From the NCBI GenBank assembly GCA_050951505.1, contig JBMNJE010000011.1, forward strand, positions 434,001-498,000: a stretch of 64,000 nucleotides of DNA. The letters are read 5' to 3'. The translations under genes and the position numbers were made by a program. Every line of letters begins with the position of its first letter. The stretch's first letter is position 1. This document shows, one piece after another, positions 51,880-60,925 of the stretch. This DNA is from DUOA01 sp012839095. GTDB lineage: Bacteria; Bacillota; Clostridia; Caldicoprobacterales; DTU083. Below the pieces are notes generated by a model. The model made no database searches. It worked only from the letters and a program-made list of their open reading frames with translations, and was not told the origin of the DNA.

Positions 51880-52626
51880 GTGTCCAAAGTATTATTGGAG
51901 AACACAAGAAAACTGAACAAAATTCTGCAGGCTTCCGGTCCGGATGGAGTTGTGTTTTCGGATCTTACCAATATATTAAGCCAGATATTGGACTGCAATG
52001 TCTTTGTTGTCAGCAGAAAAGGCCGGATCCTGGGTATGACCCTGGCCGATAAAAACAGCAGCCTGCCTTTTGCCGAAGGTAATACAGGGGAGACAAGGTT
52101 TTCGGATCAATACAATGAAGATTTACTGAAGTACAACGAAACCCAGGTTAATATTAACGCAGACGGAGAAGCGAGAGTTTTTGTAACTATAATCCCAGTT
52201 AGATCCGGTGCAGAGAGATTAGGTACTTTGGTTTTCGAATGCTTTGGGAAGGAAATGACTACGGAAAGCATGGTCCTGGCGGAATACAGCGCCACCGTTG
52301 TCGGAATGGAAATCATGCGATCCAAGACTGAGGAAATTGAAGAACAGGTTCGTAAAAAAGCTGTGGTACAGATGGCCATCGGCACCTTATCATATTCCGA
52401 GCTGGAAGCTGTAGAGCATATTTTCAACGAACTGGATGGCAGCGAAGGTTTACTGGTAGCCAGCAAAATCGCGGACCGGGTAGGAATTACCCGCTCGGTT
52501 ATTGTCAATGCTCTGCGTAAGTTTGAAAGTGCCGGTGTTATTGAATCACGTTCTCTGGGTATGAAGGGCACTCACATAAGAATATTGAATGATGAACTGC
52601 TGCCTGAGCTGGAAAAAGTAAAATAA
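51880..52626 (+). CDS. codY: GTP-sensing global regulator CodY
   Basis: CodY represses amino acid, transport and stationary-phase genes when GTP and branched-chain amino acids are high. The 248 residues have an N-terminal GAF domain (about 1-150: NVFVVSRKGRILG), a linker and a C-terminal winged HTH with DRVGITRSVIVNALRKFESAGVIESRS near residue 207. The helix-turn-helix block is almost identical to that of Bacillus. GTG 51880 is chosen with GAGGAG at 51865-51870; ATG 51862 is possible. Coupling to hslVU is conserved. Confidence 0.95.
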   Translation: MSKVLLENTRKLNKILQASGPDGVVFSDLTNILSQILDCNVFVVSRKGRILGMTLADKNSSLPFAEGNTGETRFSDQYNEDLLKYNETQVNINADGEARVFVTIIPVRSGAERLGTLVFECFGKEMTTESMVLAEYSATVVGMEIMRSKTEEIEEQVRKKAVVQMAIGTLSYSELEAVEHIFNELDGSEGLLVASKIADRVGITRSVIVNALRKFESAGVIESRSLGMKGTHIRILNDELLPELEKVK

Positions 52627-52658
52627 AGAGCCGGCATACAAGGGAGAGAGTGTTTTGC

Positions 52659-53099
52659 ATGGTGAATGAAATGAATCGGATCAAGGAGATGATCAGGGCC
52701 AAAGGTTATAAGCTGACACCTCAGCGACGTGCTACCCTGGATGTAATATTGCGCAATGAGGGAAAACACATGAGTACTGAGGAGGTTTTCCAGGAGGTTA
52801 AAAAAACCTGTCCTGAAATTGGTCTGGCCACGGTATACAGGACTATGCTTCTCCTGGAGGAAGCACAGATTCTTCAAAGGCACAACTTTGACGATGGAAA
52901 AAACAGATATGAGTTGAAACATCCCGATGAAGATCATCACCATTTAATATGCAAAAAGTGTGGTAAAGTAATAGAGGTAGAAGATGATTTGTTAGAGGAT
53001 CTGGAAAGTAAAATCCAGGAAAAATATTCATTCCGGATTGAGGAACACAAGGTACAGTTTACCGGCCTTTGTACAGAGTGTATTGATGGTATTATTTAA
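52659..53099 (+). CDS. Fur-family metal-dependent regulator
   Basis: A 146-residue Fur/PerR-type repressor. The winged helix (about 1-85) carries GYKLTPQRRATLDVI, then ATVYRTMLLLEEA. The dimerisation domain contains the HHHLICKKCGKVIEVE metal block near residue 90 and a C-terminal CTEC, so the structural zinc site with two CxxC pairs is present. Sequence alone does not settle Fur, PerR or Zur. ATG 52659 gives MVNEMNRIKEM; GTG 52650 is an alternative. It follows codY at about 32 bases and ends before a terminator. Confidence 0.9.
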   Translation: MVNEMNRIKEMIRAKGYKLTPQRRATLDVILRNEGKHMSTEEVFQEVKKTCPEIGLATVYRTMLLLEEAQILQRHNFDDGKNRYELKHPDEDHHHLICKKCGKVIEVEDDLLEDLESKIQEKYSFRIEEHKVQFTGLCTECIDGII

Positions 53100-53197
53100 A
53101 AACCTATCCACTTCAGTTTAATAGAAAGCAGTATCTGTCAGCAATATTGCATTTGAAAGCAGAATCAATATTGAGCAGCTGCAAGCTGTATCCTGGT

Positions 53198-53222
53198 AAG
53201 GACGGTTATCCGTCCTTTTTAT
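53198..53222 (+). terminator. Terminator after the Fur-family gene
   Basis: AAGGACGG (53198-53205) / CCGTCCTT (53210-53217), loop TTAT, followed by TTTATTTG. Confidence 0.85.
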
Positions 53223-53294
53223 TTGTATTGTCTGGCAGAATATTCAAGGTCAGAGTGAACATACTATTATTATACTTTGAGAGGATGATATTTC

Positions 53295-55712
53295 ATGAAA
53301 GGTATAATAATGGCAGGTGGTGAAGGTTCGCGCCTTCGCCCTCTGACTTGTGATCTGCCCAAGCCCATGGTTCCGGTGATGAATAAACCGGTCATGGCAT
53401 ATAGTATTGAGCTTCTTAAAAAATATGGGATTAATGAGATCGGGGTAACCCTGCAGTATCGTCCGGAACAGATTATGGACTACTTTCAGGATGGTTCCGA
53501 TTATGGTGTAAAGCTGCACTACTATATCGAGGATACTCCCCTGGGCACGGCAGGCAGCGTAAAGAATGCCGGCAGTTTTCTGGATCAACCTTTTGTTGTT
53601 ATCAGCGGAGATGCTTTGACAGATATCAATCTGGAGAGAGCTGTGACATTTCACAGGAAAAGAAATTCTTTTGCCACATTGATTTTGAAACGAGTGGAAG
53701 TACCTTTGGAATATGGAGTGGTAGTAACCAATGGTACCAACCAGATTACCCGATTCCTGGAAAAACCCAATTGGGGTGAAGTGTTCAGTGATACAGTCAA
53801 TACCGGCATATATATCCTGGAACCTGAAGTGCTGGATTACTTTGAATCAGGCCAGAAGTTTGATTTCAGCCAGGATCTCTTTCCAATGCTTCTCAGGGAT
53901 AGAAAGCCAATGTATGGCTATATAGCGGAAGGATATTGGTGTGACATTGGAAATTCGAAAACCTATCTGACTGCCCATTATGATATGCTGGCAGGGCGGG
54001 TAGCTCATGGTTTCGACGGTGCAGAAAGAGAGAAAGGTGTTTTTCTTGGCAAAGGAGTCAAAATAGACAAGGATGCGATTATAGAAGGGCCCTGCTTAAT
54101 AGGGGATTACAGCAATGTGGAGAAGGGAGCTGTAATCGGCCCTTATACGGTGATAGGAGCAAACTGCAATATTAGAAAGGATGCTACCATTAAGCGCAGT
54201 GTTCTCTGGAACCATGTTGAACTGGGAAAAGGAGCGCAAATACGCGGCGCTACACTTTGTACCAAAGTAGAAACAGAGGAACGGGTTTCGATTTATGAAG
54301 GGGCGGTTGTCGGAGATGGATGCGAGCTCCTGCAAGGAGCTGTAATCAAACCGCAGGTAAAAATATGGCCGGACAAAACAGTGGAAGAAGGATGTATTGT
54401 ACAAACCAATATTATTTGGGGCAGCAGGTCCGGTCGTTCTCTCTTTGGTAAGGACGGCATCAGCGGTTCTGTTAATGTGGAGCTATCTCCTCAAATTATG
54501 TCCAGAATCGGTGCAGCCTTTGGTGCCTTTCTAAATCCTGGTAAAAGAGCAGCTGTTTGCTGTGATAACCTTCCCGGCAATGCCATGCTGAAGCACGGCA
54601 TGATATCCGGATTGCTGTCAGCCGGAATTGAGGTATTTGATCTGGGTCAGCTGACGACACCTGTTCTTCGCTATGCGGTTAAACAACTTGCGTTGGATGC
54701 CGGCATACATATTTTTGCTTCGAAAAATAAGGAGGGGAATGCCAGGATTCATTTTGTGGATTCTGCTGGCAGCACTCTGTCTCCTGCTGAGGAACGAAAA
54801 ATAGAAAACATTTATATTCGTGATGACTTCAAAAGGCAGAACCATCAGGACATTAAACGCGTCAATACCTTATATGACATACCACTTTTTTACATACGCT
54901 CACTGATAGATGAAGTAAGAGCGGAAGATATTCGCAGAAAAAAGTACAGAATATTGGTCTCCACAAGCGGCAGCAGACTGGGCAGTTATCTCCTGCACAG
55001 GCTGCTTGAAGAGCTGGGGTGTGATGTGATAAAGTGCAGGGGTGAGATAGACAAGGAAAGCAAGACAGGTGAATATGACCTGAGCTGCATATTGGATGCA
55101 AACGGTGAGACTATTGCCCTGTCAGACGAAAATGGAAATAAGATCAGCAGAGAAGAGCATAATGCACTTATCAGCTTAATTTACCTGAAGAGCAAGCCGC
55201 AAGGGAAAATAGCCGTACCATATACAGCCCCGGGAGTCATTGACAAACTGGCCCAATACTATGATTGTGATGTAGTGCGTACAAAATCCAGCAAACAAGC
55301 CATTATGAAGGAAACTATGGGAACGGATCTGTTTTTATTGTACTTTGACGGCATTGCCTTTCTGGCTAAGTTATTGGATAGGATGGCTGTGGATAATGTC
55401 AGTCTGTCCGATTTAATTGAAGAAATTCCCAAGTTCCACATGAAGGAGATAGAAATTCCCTGTCCCTGGAACAAGAAGGGCATGGTTATGCGTTCCCTGA
55501 TAGAGGATGAGATGAACAGCAGGGGTAGAATAGAGTTGTTTGAAGGGATACGTATCAATCGTGACAAGGGATGGGCTTTGATACTCCCTGATTCTGACGA
55601 GCCTGTATGCAGAGTATACAGCGAAGGTTATAATGAGGAGTATGCGGAAGAACTGGCTGCCTATTATGAGAAGCGAATCAGGGAAATCCAGTCAACTGAA
55701 GGTTTGAGTTGA
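53295..55712 (+). CDS. Nucleotidyltransferase-phosphomannomutase fusion, mutase site degenerate
   Basis: An 805-residue fusion. The N-terminal nucleotidyltransferase (about 1-235) keeps GIIMAGGEGSRLRPLT, KPMVPVMNKP and DALTDI and is expected to make an NDP-sugar, by similarity to GDP-mannose or glucose-1-phosphate enzymes. A left-handed beta-helix follows (about 250-370, hexapeptides such as GAVIGPYTVIGAN). The C-terminal part (about 385-800) has the phosphomannomutase fold, but the phosphoserine loop TASHNP reads FASKNK (Ser near 476) and the metal loop DGDGDR reads DANGET (near 601). The mutase is therefore probably inactive and may be regulatory. The cell's use for the sugar nucleotide is not shown here. 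Confidence 0.88.
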   Translation: MKGIIMAGGEGSRLRPLTCDLPKPMVPVMNKPVMAYSIELLKKYGINEIGVTLQYRPEQIMDYFQDGSDYGVKLHYYIEDTPLGTAGSVKNAGSFLDQPFVVISGDALTDINLERAVTFHRKRNSFATLILKRVEVPLEYGVVVTNGTNQITRFLEKPNWGEVFSDTVNTGIYILEPEVLDYFESGQKFDFSQDLFPMLLRDRKPMYGYIAEGYWCDIGNSKTYLTAHYDMLAGRVAHGFDGAEREKGVFLGKGVKIDKDAIIEGPCLIGDYSNVEKGAVIGPYTVIGANCNIRKDATIKRSVLWNHVELGKGAQIRGATLCTKVETEERVSIYEGAVVGDGCELLQGAVIKPQVKIWPDKTVEEGCIVQTNIIWGSRSGRSLFGKDGISGSVNVELSPQIMSRIGAAFGAFLNPGKRAAVCCDNLPGNAMLKHGMISGLLSAGIEVFDLGQLTTPVLRYAVKQLALDAGIHIFASKNKEGNARIHFVDSAGSTLSPAEERKIENIYIRDDFKRQNHQDIKRVNTLYDIPLFYIRSLIDEVRAEDIRRKKYRILVSTSGSRLGSYLLHRLLEELGCDVIKCRGEIDKESKTGEYDLSCILDANGETIALSDENGNKISREEHNALISLIYLKSKPQGKIAVPYTAPGVIDKLAQYYDCDVVRTKSSKQAIMKETMGTDLFLLYFDGIAFLAKLLDRMAVDNVSLSDLIEEIPKFHMKEIEIPCPWNKKGMVMRSLIEDEMNSRGRIELFEGIRINRDKGWALILPDSDEPVCRVYSEGYNEEYAEELAAYYEKRIREIQSTEGLS

Positions 55713-55722
55713 CTTTAGCCGC

Positions 55723-55751
55723 TTGCAGACCCATGTGAATTAAAGTATAAT
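55723..55751 (+). promoter_or_regulatory. Predicted promoter for rnjA
   Basis: TTGCAG (55723-55728), 17 bp, perfect TATAAT (55746-55751), 66 bases before the start codon. Confidence 0.65.
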
Positions 55752-55817
55752 GAAAATATTGGAGTTGAGCGGATATTTTACCAATGTGTATAGATTAAAA
55801 GGAGGAGAAATTCGTTA

Positions 55818-57479
55818 GTGTCATCAAAAACTAAAACTTTAAAAATAATTCCCCTGGGCGGGCTGGGTGAAATAGGCAAAAATATGATGGTGGTAGAGTA
55901 TGCAGACGATATCATCATCATTGATTGCGGCGTCAGCTTTCCTGAGGATGAAATGCTGGGAATCGACCTTGTGATCCCGGATATCTCCTATTTGCAGAAA
56001 AATAAGGAGAAAATAAGAGCAATAGTATTAACCCACGGGCACGAGGACCATATCGGAGCATTACCTTATGTATTAAAGGAGATTAATGTACCGGTGTACG
56101 GTACCAAGCTTACATTAGGCCTCGTTAGGAATAAATTGGAAGAACATCGTGTTGATGCTTCCTTGCAGGTAGTAAAGGCAAAGGATGTAGTAAGGTTTGG
56201 GAAAATGAAGGTTGAATTCATCAATACCAGCCACAGTATAGCCGATTCCGTTGCCGTTGCCATACATTCCCCTGCTGGTATCATTATTCATACCAGCGAC
56301 TTCAAAGTTGATTTTACCCCAATAGACGGACAGGTAATTGACCTGGCCCGATTTGCCGGCCTGGGGGAACAGGGCGTCTTAGCCCTGTTTGCAGACAGCA
56401 CCAATGTTGAGCGCCCCGGTTACACCATGTCGGAAAAAACGGTGGGTGAAACCTTTGAAAGAATGTTTGAAGATGCAAAAGGAAGGATCATAATCGCCTC
56501 ATTTGCGTCCAATATACATCGTATACAGCAGGTTATCAATGCAGCAGCCAAATACAACAGAAAACTGTGTGTATCCGGCAGAAGCATGGTTAATGTGGTT
56601 AACGTAGCCACCGAGCTGGGATATTTGTCTCTGCCGGACAACATGCTGGTGGATATCGATAATATCAGCGATTATCCCGATGAACGGGTTGTGGTACTGA
56701 CGACCGGCAGCCAGGGAGAACCCATGTCAGCACTGGCCAGAATGGCATCTTCAGAGCACCGAAAGCTGGATATAAAACCGGATGATTTGGTTATCATATC
56801 CGCTACCGCAATACCCGGAAACGAGAAACTGGTATCCAAGATTATCAATCAGTTATTCAAGAAAGGTGCCAATGTAATTTATGAGGGACTCATGGAAACC
56901 CATGTATCCGGCCATGCCTGTCAGGAAGAGTTAAAGCTCATTCATAGTCTGGTAAAGCCCAAATTTTTTATCCCTGTTCACGGGGAGTATCGTCATTTGA
57001 AACAGCACGCCAGGCTGGCAGAATCCCTGGGCATGCCCAGAGAAAATATACTGATTGCCGATCTGGGAAACGTAATCGAGCTTACTCCGGATTCATGCAG
57101 GATCAGCGATACGGTAACGGCCGGAAAGGTGCTGGTGGACGGCCTTGGCATAGGCGATGTAGGCAATATTGTTCTACGTGACAGAAAGCATCTGTCTCAG
57201 GATGGTTTAATGGTAGTGGTGGTTACGGTGTCCAGGGATAACTTCAGCATTATCTCCGGCCCTGATATCATTTCCCGTGGGTTTGTATATGTACGTGAAT
57301 CAGAAGAGTTGATGGATGATGCCAAAGAAGTAGTTATCAGAGTTATGGAAGAGTGCGAGGAAAGGAACATCACCGACTGGGGCACCATTAAGCTCAATGT
57401 CCGAAGCGCATTGCGTGACTTTCTGTATGAGCGCACCAAACGTAAACCGATGATACTTCCCGTTATTATGGAGATATAG
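55818..57479 (+). CDS. rnjA: Ribonuclease J
   Basis: A 553-residue metallo-beta-lactamase/beta-CASP nuclease with 5'-3' exo- and endonuclease action in mRNA decay. It starts LKIIPLGGLGEIGKNM. The zinc motif HGHEDHIG is at residues 74-81, TSDFKVDFTP is near residue 157, and beta-CASP motifs TGSQGEP near residue 295 and HVSGHACQEE near residue 356 follow. The RNase J C-terminal domain is present. The start is GTG 55818 with GGAGGAG 10 bases upstream. Whether it is J1 or J2 cannot be told from one copy. Confidence 0.96.
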   Translation: MSSKTKTLKIIPLGGLGEIGKNMMVVEYADDIIIIDCGVSFPEDEMLGIDLVIPDISYLQKNKEKIRAIVLTHGHEDHIGALPYVLKEINVPVYGTKLTLGLVRNKLEEHRVDASLQVVKAKDVVRFGKMKVEFINTSHSIADSVAVAIHSPAGIIIHTSDFKVDFTPIDGQVIDLARFAGLGEQGVLALFADSTNVERPGYTMSEKTVGETFERMFEDAKGRIIIASFASNIHRIQQVINAAAKYNRKLCVSGRSMVNVVNVATELGYLSLPDNMLVDIDNISDYPDERVVVLTTGSQGEPMSALARMASSEHRKLDIKPDDLVIISATAIPGNEKLVSKIINQLFKKGANVIYEGLMETHVSGHACQEELKLIHSLVKPKFFIPVHGEYRHLKQHARLAESLGMPRENILIADLGNVIELTPDSCRISDTVTAGKVLVDGLGIGDVGNIVLRDRKHLSQDGLMVVVVTVSRDNFSIISGPDIISRGFVYVRESEELMDDAKEVVIRVMEECEERNITDWGTIKLNVRSALRDFLYERTKRKPMILPVIMEI

Positions 57480-57550
57480 CTGGAATTTATTAATATGGCA
57501 TGTCAGCCGATACAGGAAAGTAAGCGTATGGAGTTTCGTCTGCTTTTATC

Positions 57551-57579
57551 TTGCCAAACTTTAAGCCGGGCTATATAAT
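57551..57579 (+). promoter_or_regulatory. Predicted promoter for mltG
   Basis: TTGCCA (57551-57556), 17 bp, perfect TATAAT (57574-57579), 46 bases before the mltG start. Confidence 0.7.
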
Positions 57580-57625
57580 GTAACTAGATTAAACCTAAAA
57601 AAGCTACCATCCTGGGAGGTATTTC

Positions 57626-58795
57626 ATGGCTGAAACTACAGCAGCGAGGAGTAAGAAAACCGTACAATCAGATAAACATAAATTCAGATTACATCCTGTA
57701 TTGAAAAAAATGCTGAGACAGCTTCTTGTTTTTTTAGTTAGTCTTTCTATAGTGTCAGGCTCTATTTATTTGGCTGTACAGACAGTTTACAGCAAGTTTT
57801 TTAAGCCGGTGGATCCTGAGAATGATACCAAGATTACCATCGAAGTGCCCATGGGCACTTCGATAAACGGCATTGCCAAGATATTATACGAAAACAACCT
57901 GATTCGAAACACAGGTGCATTTAAGCTTATGGTTGATCTCTCCAATAAAGCCAATAAAATGCAGGCAGGAAAATACGAATTATCACAGAACATGACCCTG
58001 CAGGAGATGATTGACGAGCTGATGACCGGCAGGGTTTCAGTTTCCACTATACTTGTTACAATCAGAGAAGGCGAAGATATAAGGAAGATTGCATCCCGTC
58101 TCGTAAACGAGTATAAGATGAATTTTACAGTGGAACAGTTTATTGCAGAGGCCAAAAAAATTGACAAGTATGCGGAGGATTATCCCTTTCTCAACAATAT
58201 ACCTGAAGAAAGAAAGGCCTTGAAATTTCCAATGGAAGGTTATTTGTTTCCTGACACCTATGATTTCTATGCGGATTCAAGTCCCGAACGGATTATTCGC
58301 ACCATGCTGAGTGAATTTGACGCCAACTTTACCTTGGAAATGCGCGAATTGGCCGAAGAGAAGGGAATGAGCATGGATGAAGTTGTAACCCTGGCATCCA
58401 TTATTCAGAATGAAGCTAAGAGCGAGGAGTTTACCAAGGTATCGGCTGTTTTTCATAATCGCTTGAACATTAAAATGAATCTGGAATCCTGTGCAACGGT
58501 AAATTATGTTTTGGAGGACAGGGAGGTTAATCAAGTTACTATTACAGTAGAAGATACTAAAATAGATTCTCCTTACAACACCTATCGAAATCCAGGGCTG
58601 CCCATAGGTCCCATTTCCTCCCCCGGCAAAGCAGCATTGGAAGCAGCTTTGCAGCCCTATGCTGAATTTATGGAACCTAACGAGGCCATGCTGTTTTTTG
58701 TATTGATGGATCCCGAAATTGGTCATCATGCATTTAACAGCACCTATGAAGGGCATGTAAAGGATAAGAAAAAATATGAGGTTAACTGGAATTAA
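57626..58795 (+). CDS. mltG: Endolytic murein transglycosylase MltG
   Basis: Membrane-anchored lytic transglycosylase that ends glycan strand growth, 389 residues. A short basic N terminus precedes one transmembrane helix (about 33-55). An extracellular LysM-like part leads to the YceG catalytic domain with MEGYLFPDTYDFY near residue 205 and the catalytic Glu at about 263 in SIIQNEAKSEE. GLPIGPISSPGKAALEAAL near residue 328 is a family signature. Order mltG-trmR-trhP matches Bacillus yrrL-yrrM-yrrN/O. Confidence 0.95.
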   Translation: MAETTAARSKKTVQSDKHKFRLHPVLKKMLRQLLVFLVSLSIVSGSIYLAVQTVYSKFFKPVDPENDTKITIEVPMGTSINGIAKILYENNLIRNTGAFKLMVDLSNKANKMQAGKYELSQNMTLQEMIDELMTGRVSVSTILVTIREGEDIRKIASRLVNEYKMNFTVEQFIAEAKKIDKYAEDYPFLNNIPEERKALKFPMEGYLFPDTYDFYADSSPERIIRTMLSEFDANFTLEMRELAEEKGMSMDEVVTLASIIQNEAKSEEFTKVSAVFHNRLNIKMNLESCATVNYVLEDREVNQVTITVEDTKIDSPYNTYRNPGLPIGPISSPGKAALEAALQPYAEFMEPNEAMLFFVLMDPEIGHHAFNSTYEGHVKDKKKYEVNWN

Positions 58796-58824
58796 CAGTA
58801 ATTTCATATTTAGGCCGACAGCAG

Positions 58825-58854
58825 GCTCACTTTTCAAGTGAGCTTTCTCTTTTT
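58825..58854 (+). terminator. Terminator after mltG
   Basis: Perfect eight-pair stem GCTCACTT (58825-58832) / AAGTGAGC (58836-58843), loop TTC, then TTTCTCTTTTT. The trmR gene starts soon after, so some read-through is likely. Confidence 0.8.
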
Positions 58855-58870
58855 AGTGAGGTGCAGATAG

Positions 58871-59533
58871 ATGGAATATATAAACAAAAAATATATAGAT
58901 GAGTATCTTGCTGATTTGATTGATTTTCCTGAGACGCCGGTTATGGCAGAAATACGGAAAGCTGCAGAAGAAAAGAACTATCCCATACTCAGACCCCTTG
59001 CTGCTTCCCTTCTTAATATCATGGTGCGCATGAAAAATCCGTATTCGGTATTGGAAATCGGCACCTCCATCGGCTATTCGGGGATGGTGATATTGGGGGC
59101 TATGGAAGCCAAAGGACGTCTGACTACAGTGGATTCGGATGAAGATGTACTTCGCCTGGCTAAGGAAAACTTCAGAAAACAAGGTGTATCGGATCGGGTA
59201 CTGCTGATATGCGGAGACGGAAGGGATGTTCTGCATCATTTGGAGGACGCCTTTGACATGATTTTTTTGGACGGCCCCAAAGCCCAGTATCTGCTCTATC
59301 TGCCTGACTGTATCAGGCTGCTGAAGAATAATGGTATACTAATTTGTGATAATGTTTTATTTTACGGCATGGTAGCGAAGGACAGCCTGATTCAAAAAAG
59401 AAAGATAACAATTGTGAAACGGCTGCGAAAGTTCCTTCGTATTCTTACTGAGCATCCCATACTGGATACCACCATTATTCCAATAGGGGACGGAATTTCA
59501 GTCAGTATTAAAAAGGGCAGCGATATGATGTAA
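58871..59533 (+). CDS. trmR: O-methyltransferase, likely tRNA 5-hydroxyuridine methyltransferase TrmR
   Basis: A 220-residue SAM-dependent O-methyltransferase (family 3). EIGTSIGYSGMVIL near residue 63 is the SAM loop, DSDEDVLRLAKENF near residue 85 is acidic motif II, and FDMIFLDGPKAQYLLYL near residue 130 holds metal-site acids. In Bacillus the orthologue YrrM/TrmR methylates 5-hydroxyuridine at tRNA position 34. The next gene is a U32 protein that makes that hydroxyuridine, which supports the assignment. Confidence 0.88.
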   Translation: MEYINKKYIDEYLADLIDFPETPVMAEIRKAAEEKNYPILRPLAASLLNIMVRMKNPYSVLEIGTSIGYSGMVILGAMEAKGRLTTVDSDEDVLRLAKENFRKQGVSDRVLLICGDGRDVLHHLEDAFDMIFLDGPKAQYLLYLPDCIRLLKNNGILICDNVLFYGMVAKDSLIQKRKITIVKRLRKFLRILTEHPILDTTIIPIGDGISVSIKKGSDMM

Positions 59534-59581
59534 AGATAAATTTAGGGCTATAAAGAACTATTACTACAGGGAGGCAGAAAA

Positions 59582-60811
59582 ATGAGAAACAAACCGGAGC
59601 TTCTGGCACCTGCCGGAAACCTGGAAAAGTTAAAAACGGCTATTGCTTATGGTGCGGATGCGGTGTATTTAGGAGGCCGGCAGTTTGGCTTGCGTGCCTT
59701 TGCAGACAATTTCAGTCTGGAAGAAATAAAAGAGGGCATAGACTACGCTCATAGTATGCATAGGAAAGTTTATGTCACTATGAACATATTTGCCCGCAAT
59801 GATGACTTTATCGGAATGAAAGAGTATATAAAATCTCTCAGGCAATTAGGTGTAGATGCGGTTATCCTATCTGATCCGGGAATTCTTGACCTGATCAGGG
59901 AAACGGAACCCGATTTGGAAATTCACTTGAGCACCCAGGCAAACAATACCAATTACCGAAGCGCCATATTCTGGCACAAACTTGGGGTTAAGCGCATTAT
60001 CCTGGCCAGGGAGCTGTCATTGAAGGAAATCCGTCAGATTCGGGATAATGTTCCCGATAGTCTGGAATTGGAAGCTTTTGTTCATGGTGCCATGTGCATG
60101 TCCTACTCCGGCAGGTGCACCATCAGCAATTATCTGTCCGGACGGGATGCAAACCGGGGAGAATGTACGCAGCCCTGCCGCTGGCGTTACTTTGTGGTAG
60201 AGGAGACAAGACAGGGAGAATACATGCCAATATTGGAAGATGAGCAGGGTACCTACCTGTTCAATTCCAAGGATCTTTGCATGCTTGAATATATCCCGCA
60301 ATTGGTGGAAGCAGGCCTGTCCAGCCTGAAAATTGAGGGCAGGATGAAGTCCCTGTATTATGTGGCAAGTACTGTGGCACCTTACCGCAAGGAATTGAAT
60401 CGGTATTATAAGGACCCTGAGAACTACCGATTTGATCCCAACAGCATGTCAGAGTTAAAAAAAGCCAGTCACAGACCCTTTACCACCGGTTTCTATTTTG
60501 GAAAACCCGGCAGCGATTCCAAACAATATGAAAGCAGCGGCTATATCAGAGGGTATGATTTTGTAGCCATACTGCTGGAAAATCATTGTGATGATGAAAT
60601 GATTCTGGTGGAACAGAGAAATAATTTTAAACTAGGGGATAGGTTGGAAATCATGCAGCCAGGAGAAGAGTTCATTGATTATGTAGTTACTGAATTGTAC
60701 GATGAGGACAGTAACCCTGTCACAGAAGCGCCGCACCCGCAGCAACGGCTCTTTATGCCATATAGGGGAAGCCTAAAACCCTTTTCATTGTTCAGGCGGA
60801 AAAAGGGATAA
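59582..60811 (+). CDS. U32 family protein, likely tRNA hydroxylation protein TrhP
   Basis: A 409-residue U32 'peptidase'-type protein. The start PELLAPAGNLEKLKTAI and the U32 signature EAFVHGAMCMSYSGRC are clear, with Cys residues in RGECTQPCRWRY near residue 200 that may bind iron-sulfur. TrhP proteins form 5-hydroxyuridine at tRNA position 34 using prephenate. The neighbouring trmR is the matching methyltransferase. Bacillus has two copies (yrrN and yrrO); only one is here, 49 bases after trmR, with GGGAGG before its ATG. Evidence for the exact substrate is by synteny. Confidence 0.9.
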   Translation: MRNKPELLAPAGNLEKLKTAIAYGADAVYLGGRQFGLRAFADNFSLEEIKEGIDYAHSMHRKVYVTMNIFARNDDFIGMKEYIKSLRQLGVDAVILSDPGILDLIRETEPDLEIHLSTQANNTNYRSAIFWHKLGVKRIILARELSLKEIRQIRDNVPDSLELEAFVHGAMCMSYSGRCTISNYLSGRDANRGECTQPCRWRYFVVEETRQGEYMPILEDEQGTYLFNSKDLCMLEYIPQLVEAGLSSLKIEGRMKSLYYVASTVAPYRKELNRYYKDPENYRFDPNSMSELKKASHRPFTTGFYFGKPGSDSKQYESSGYIRGYDFVAILLENHCDDEMILVEQRNNFKLGDRLEIMQPGEEFIDYVVTELYDEDSNPVTEAPHPQQRLFMPYRGSLKPFSLFRRKKG

Positions 60812-60925
60812 GGAAAAGCACAATTTTTGCCTTTTACCACTAGCATCCTTTTTCTCAACCTATAATGCACATTTTGATGTACACCTTCATATATTAAAGA
60901 GCGGGTACTTTTTGGAGGTGACATC

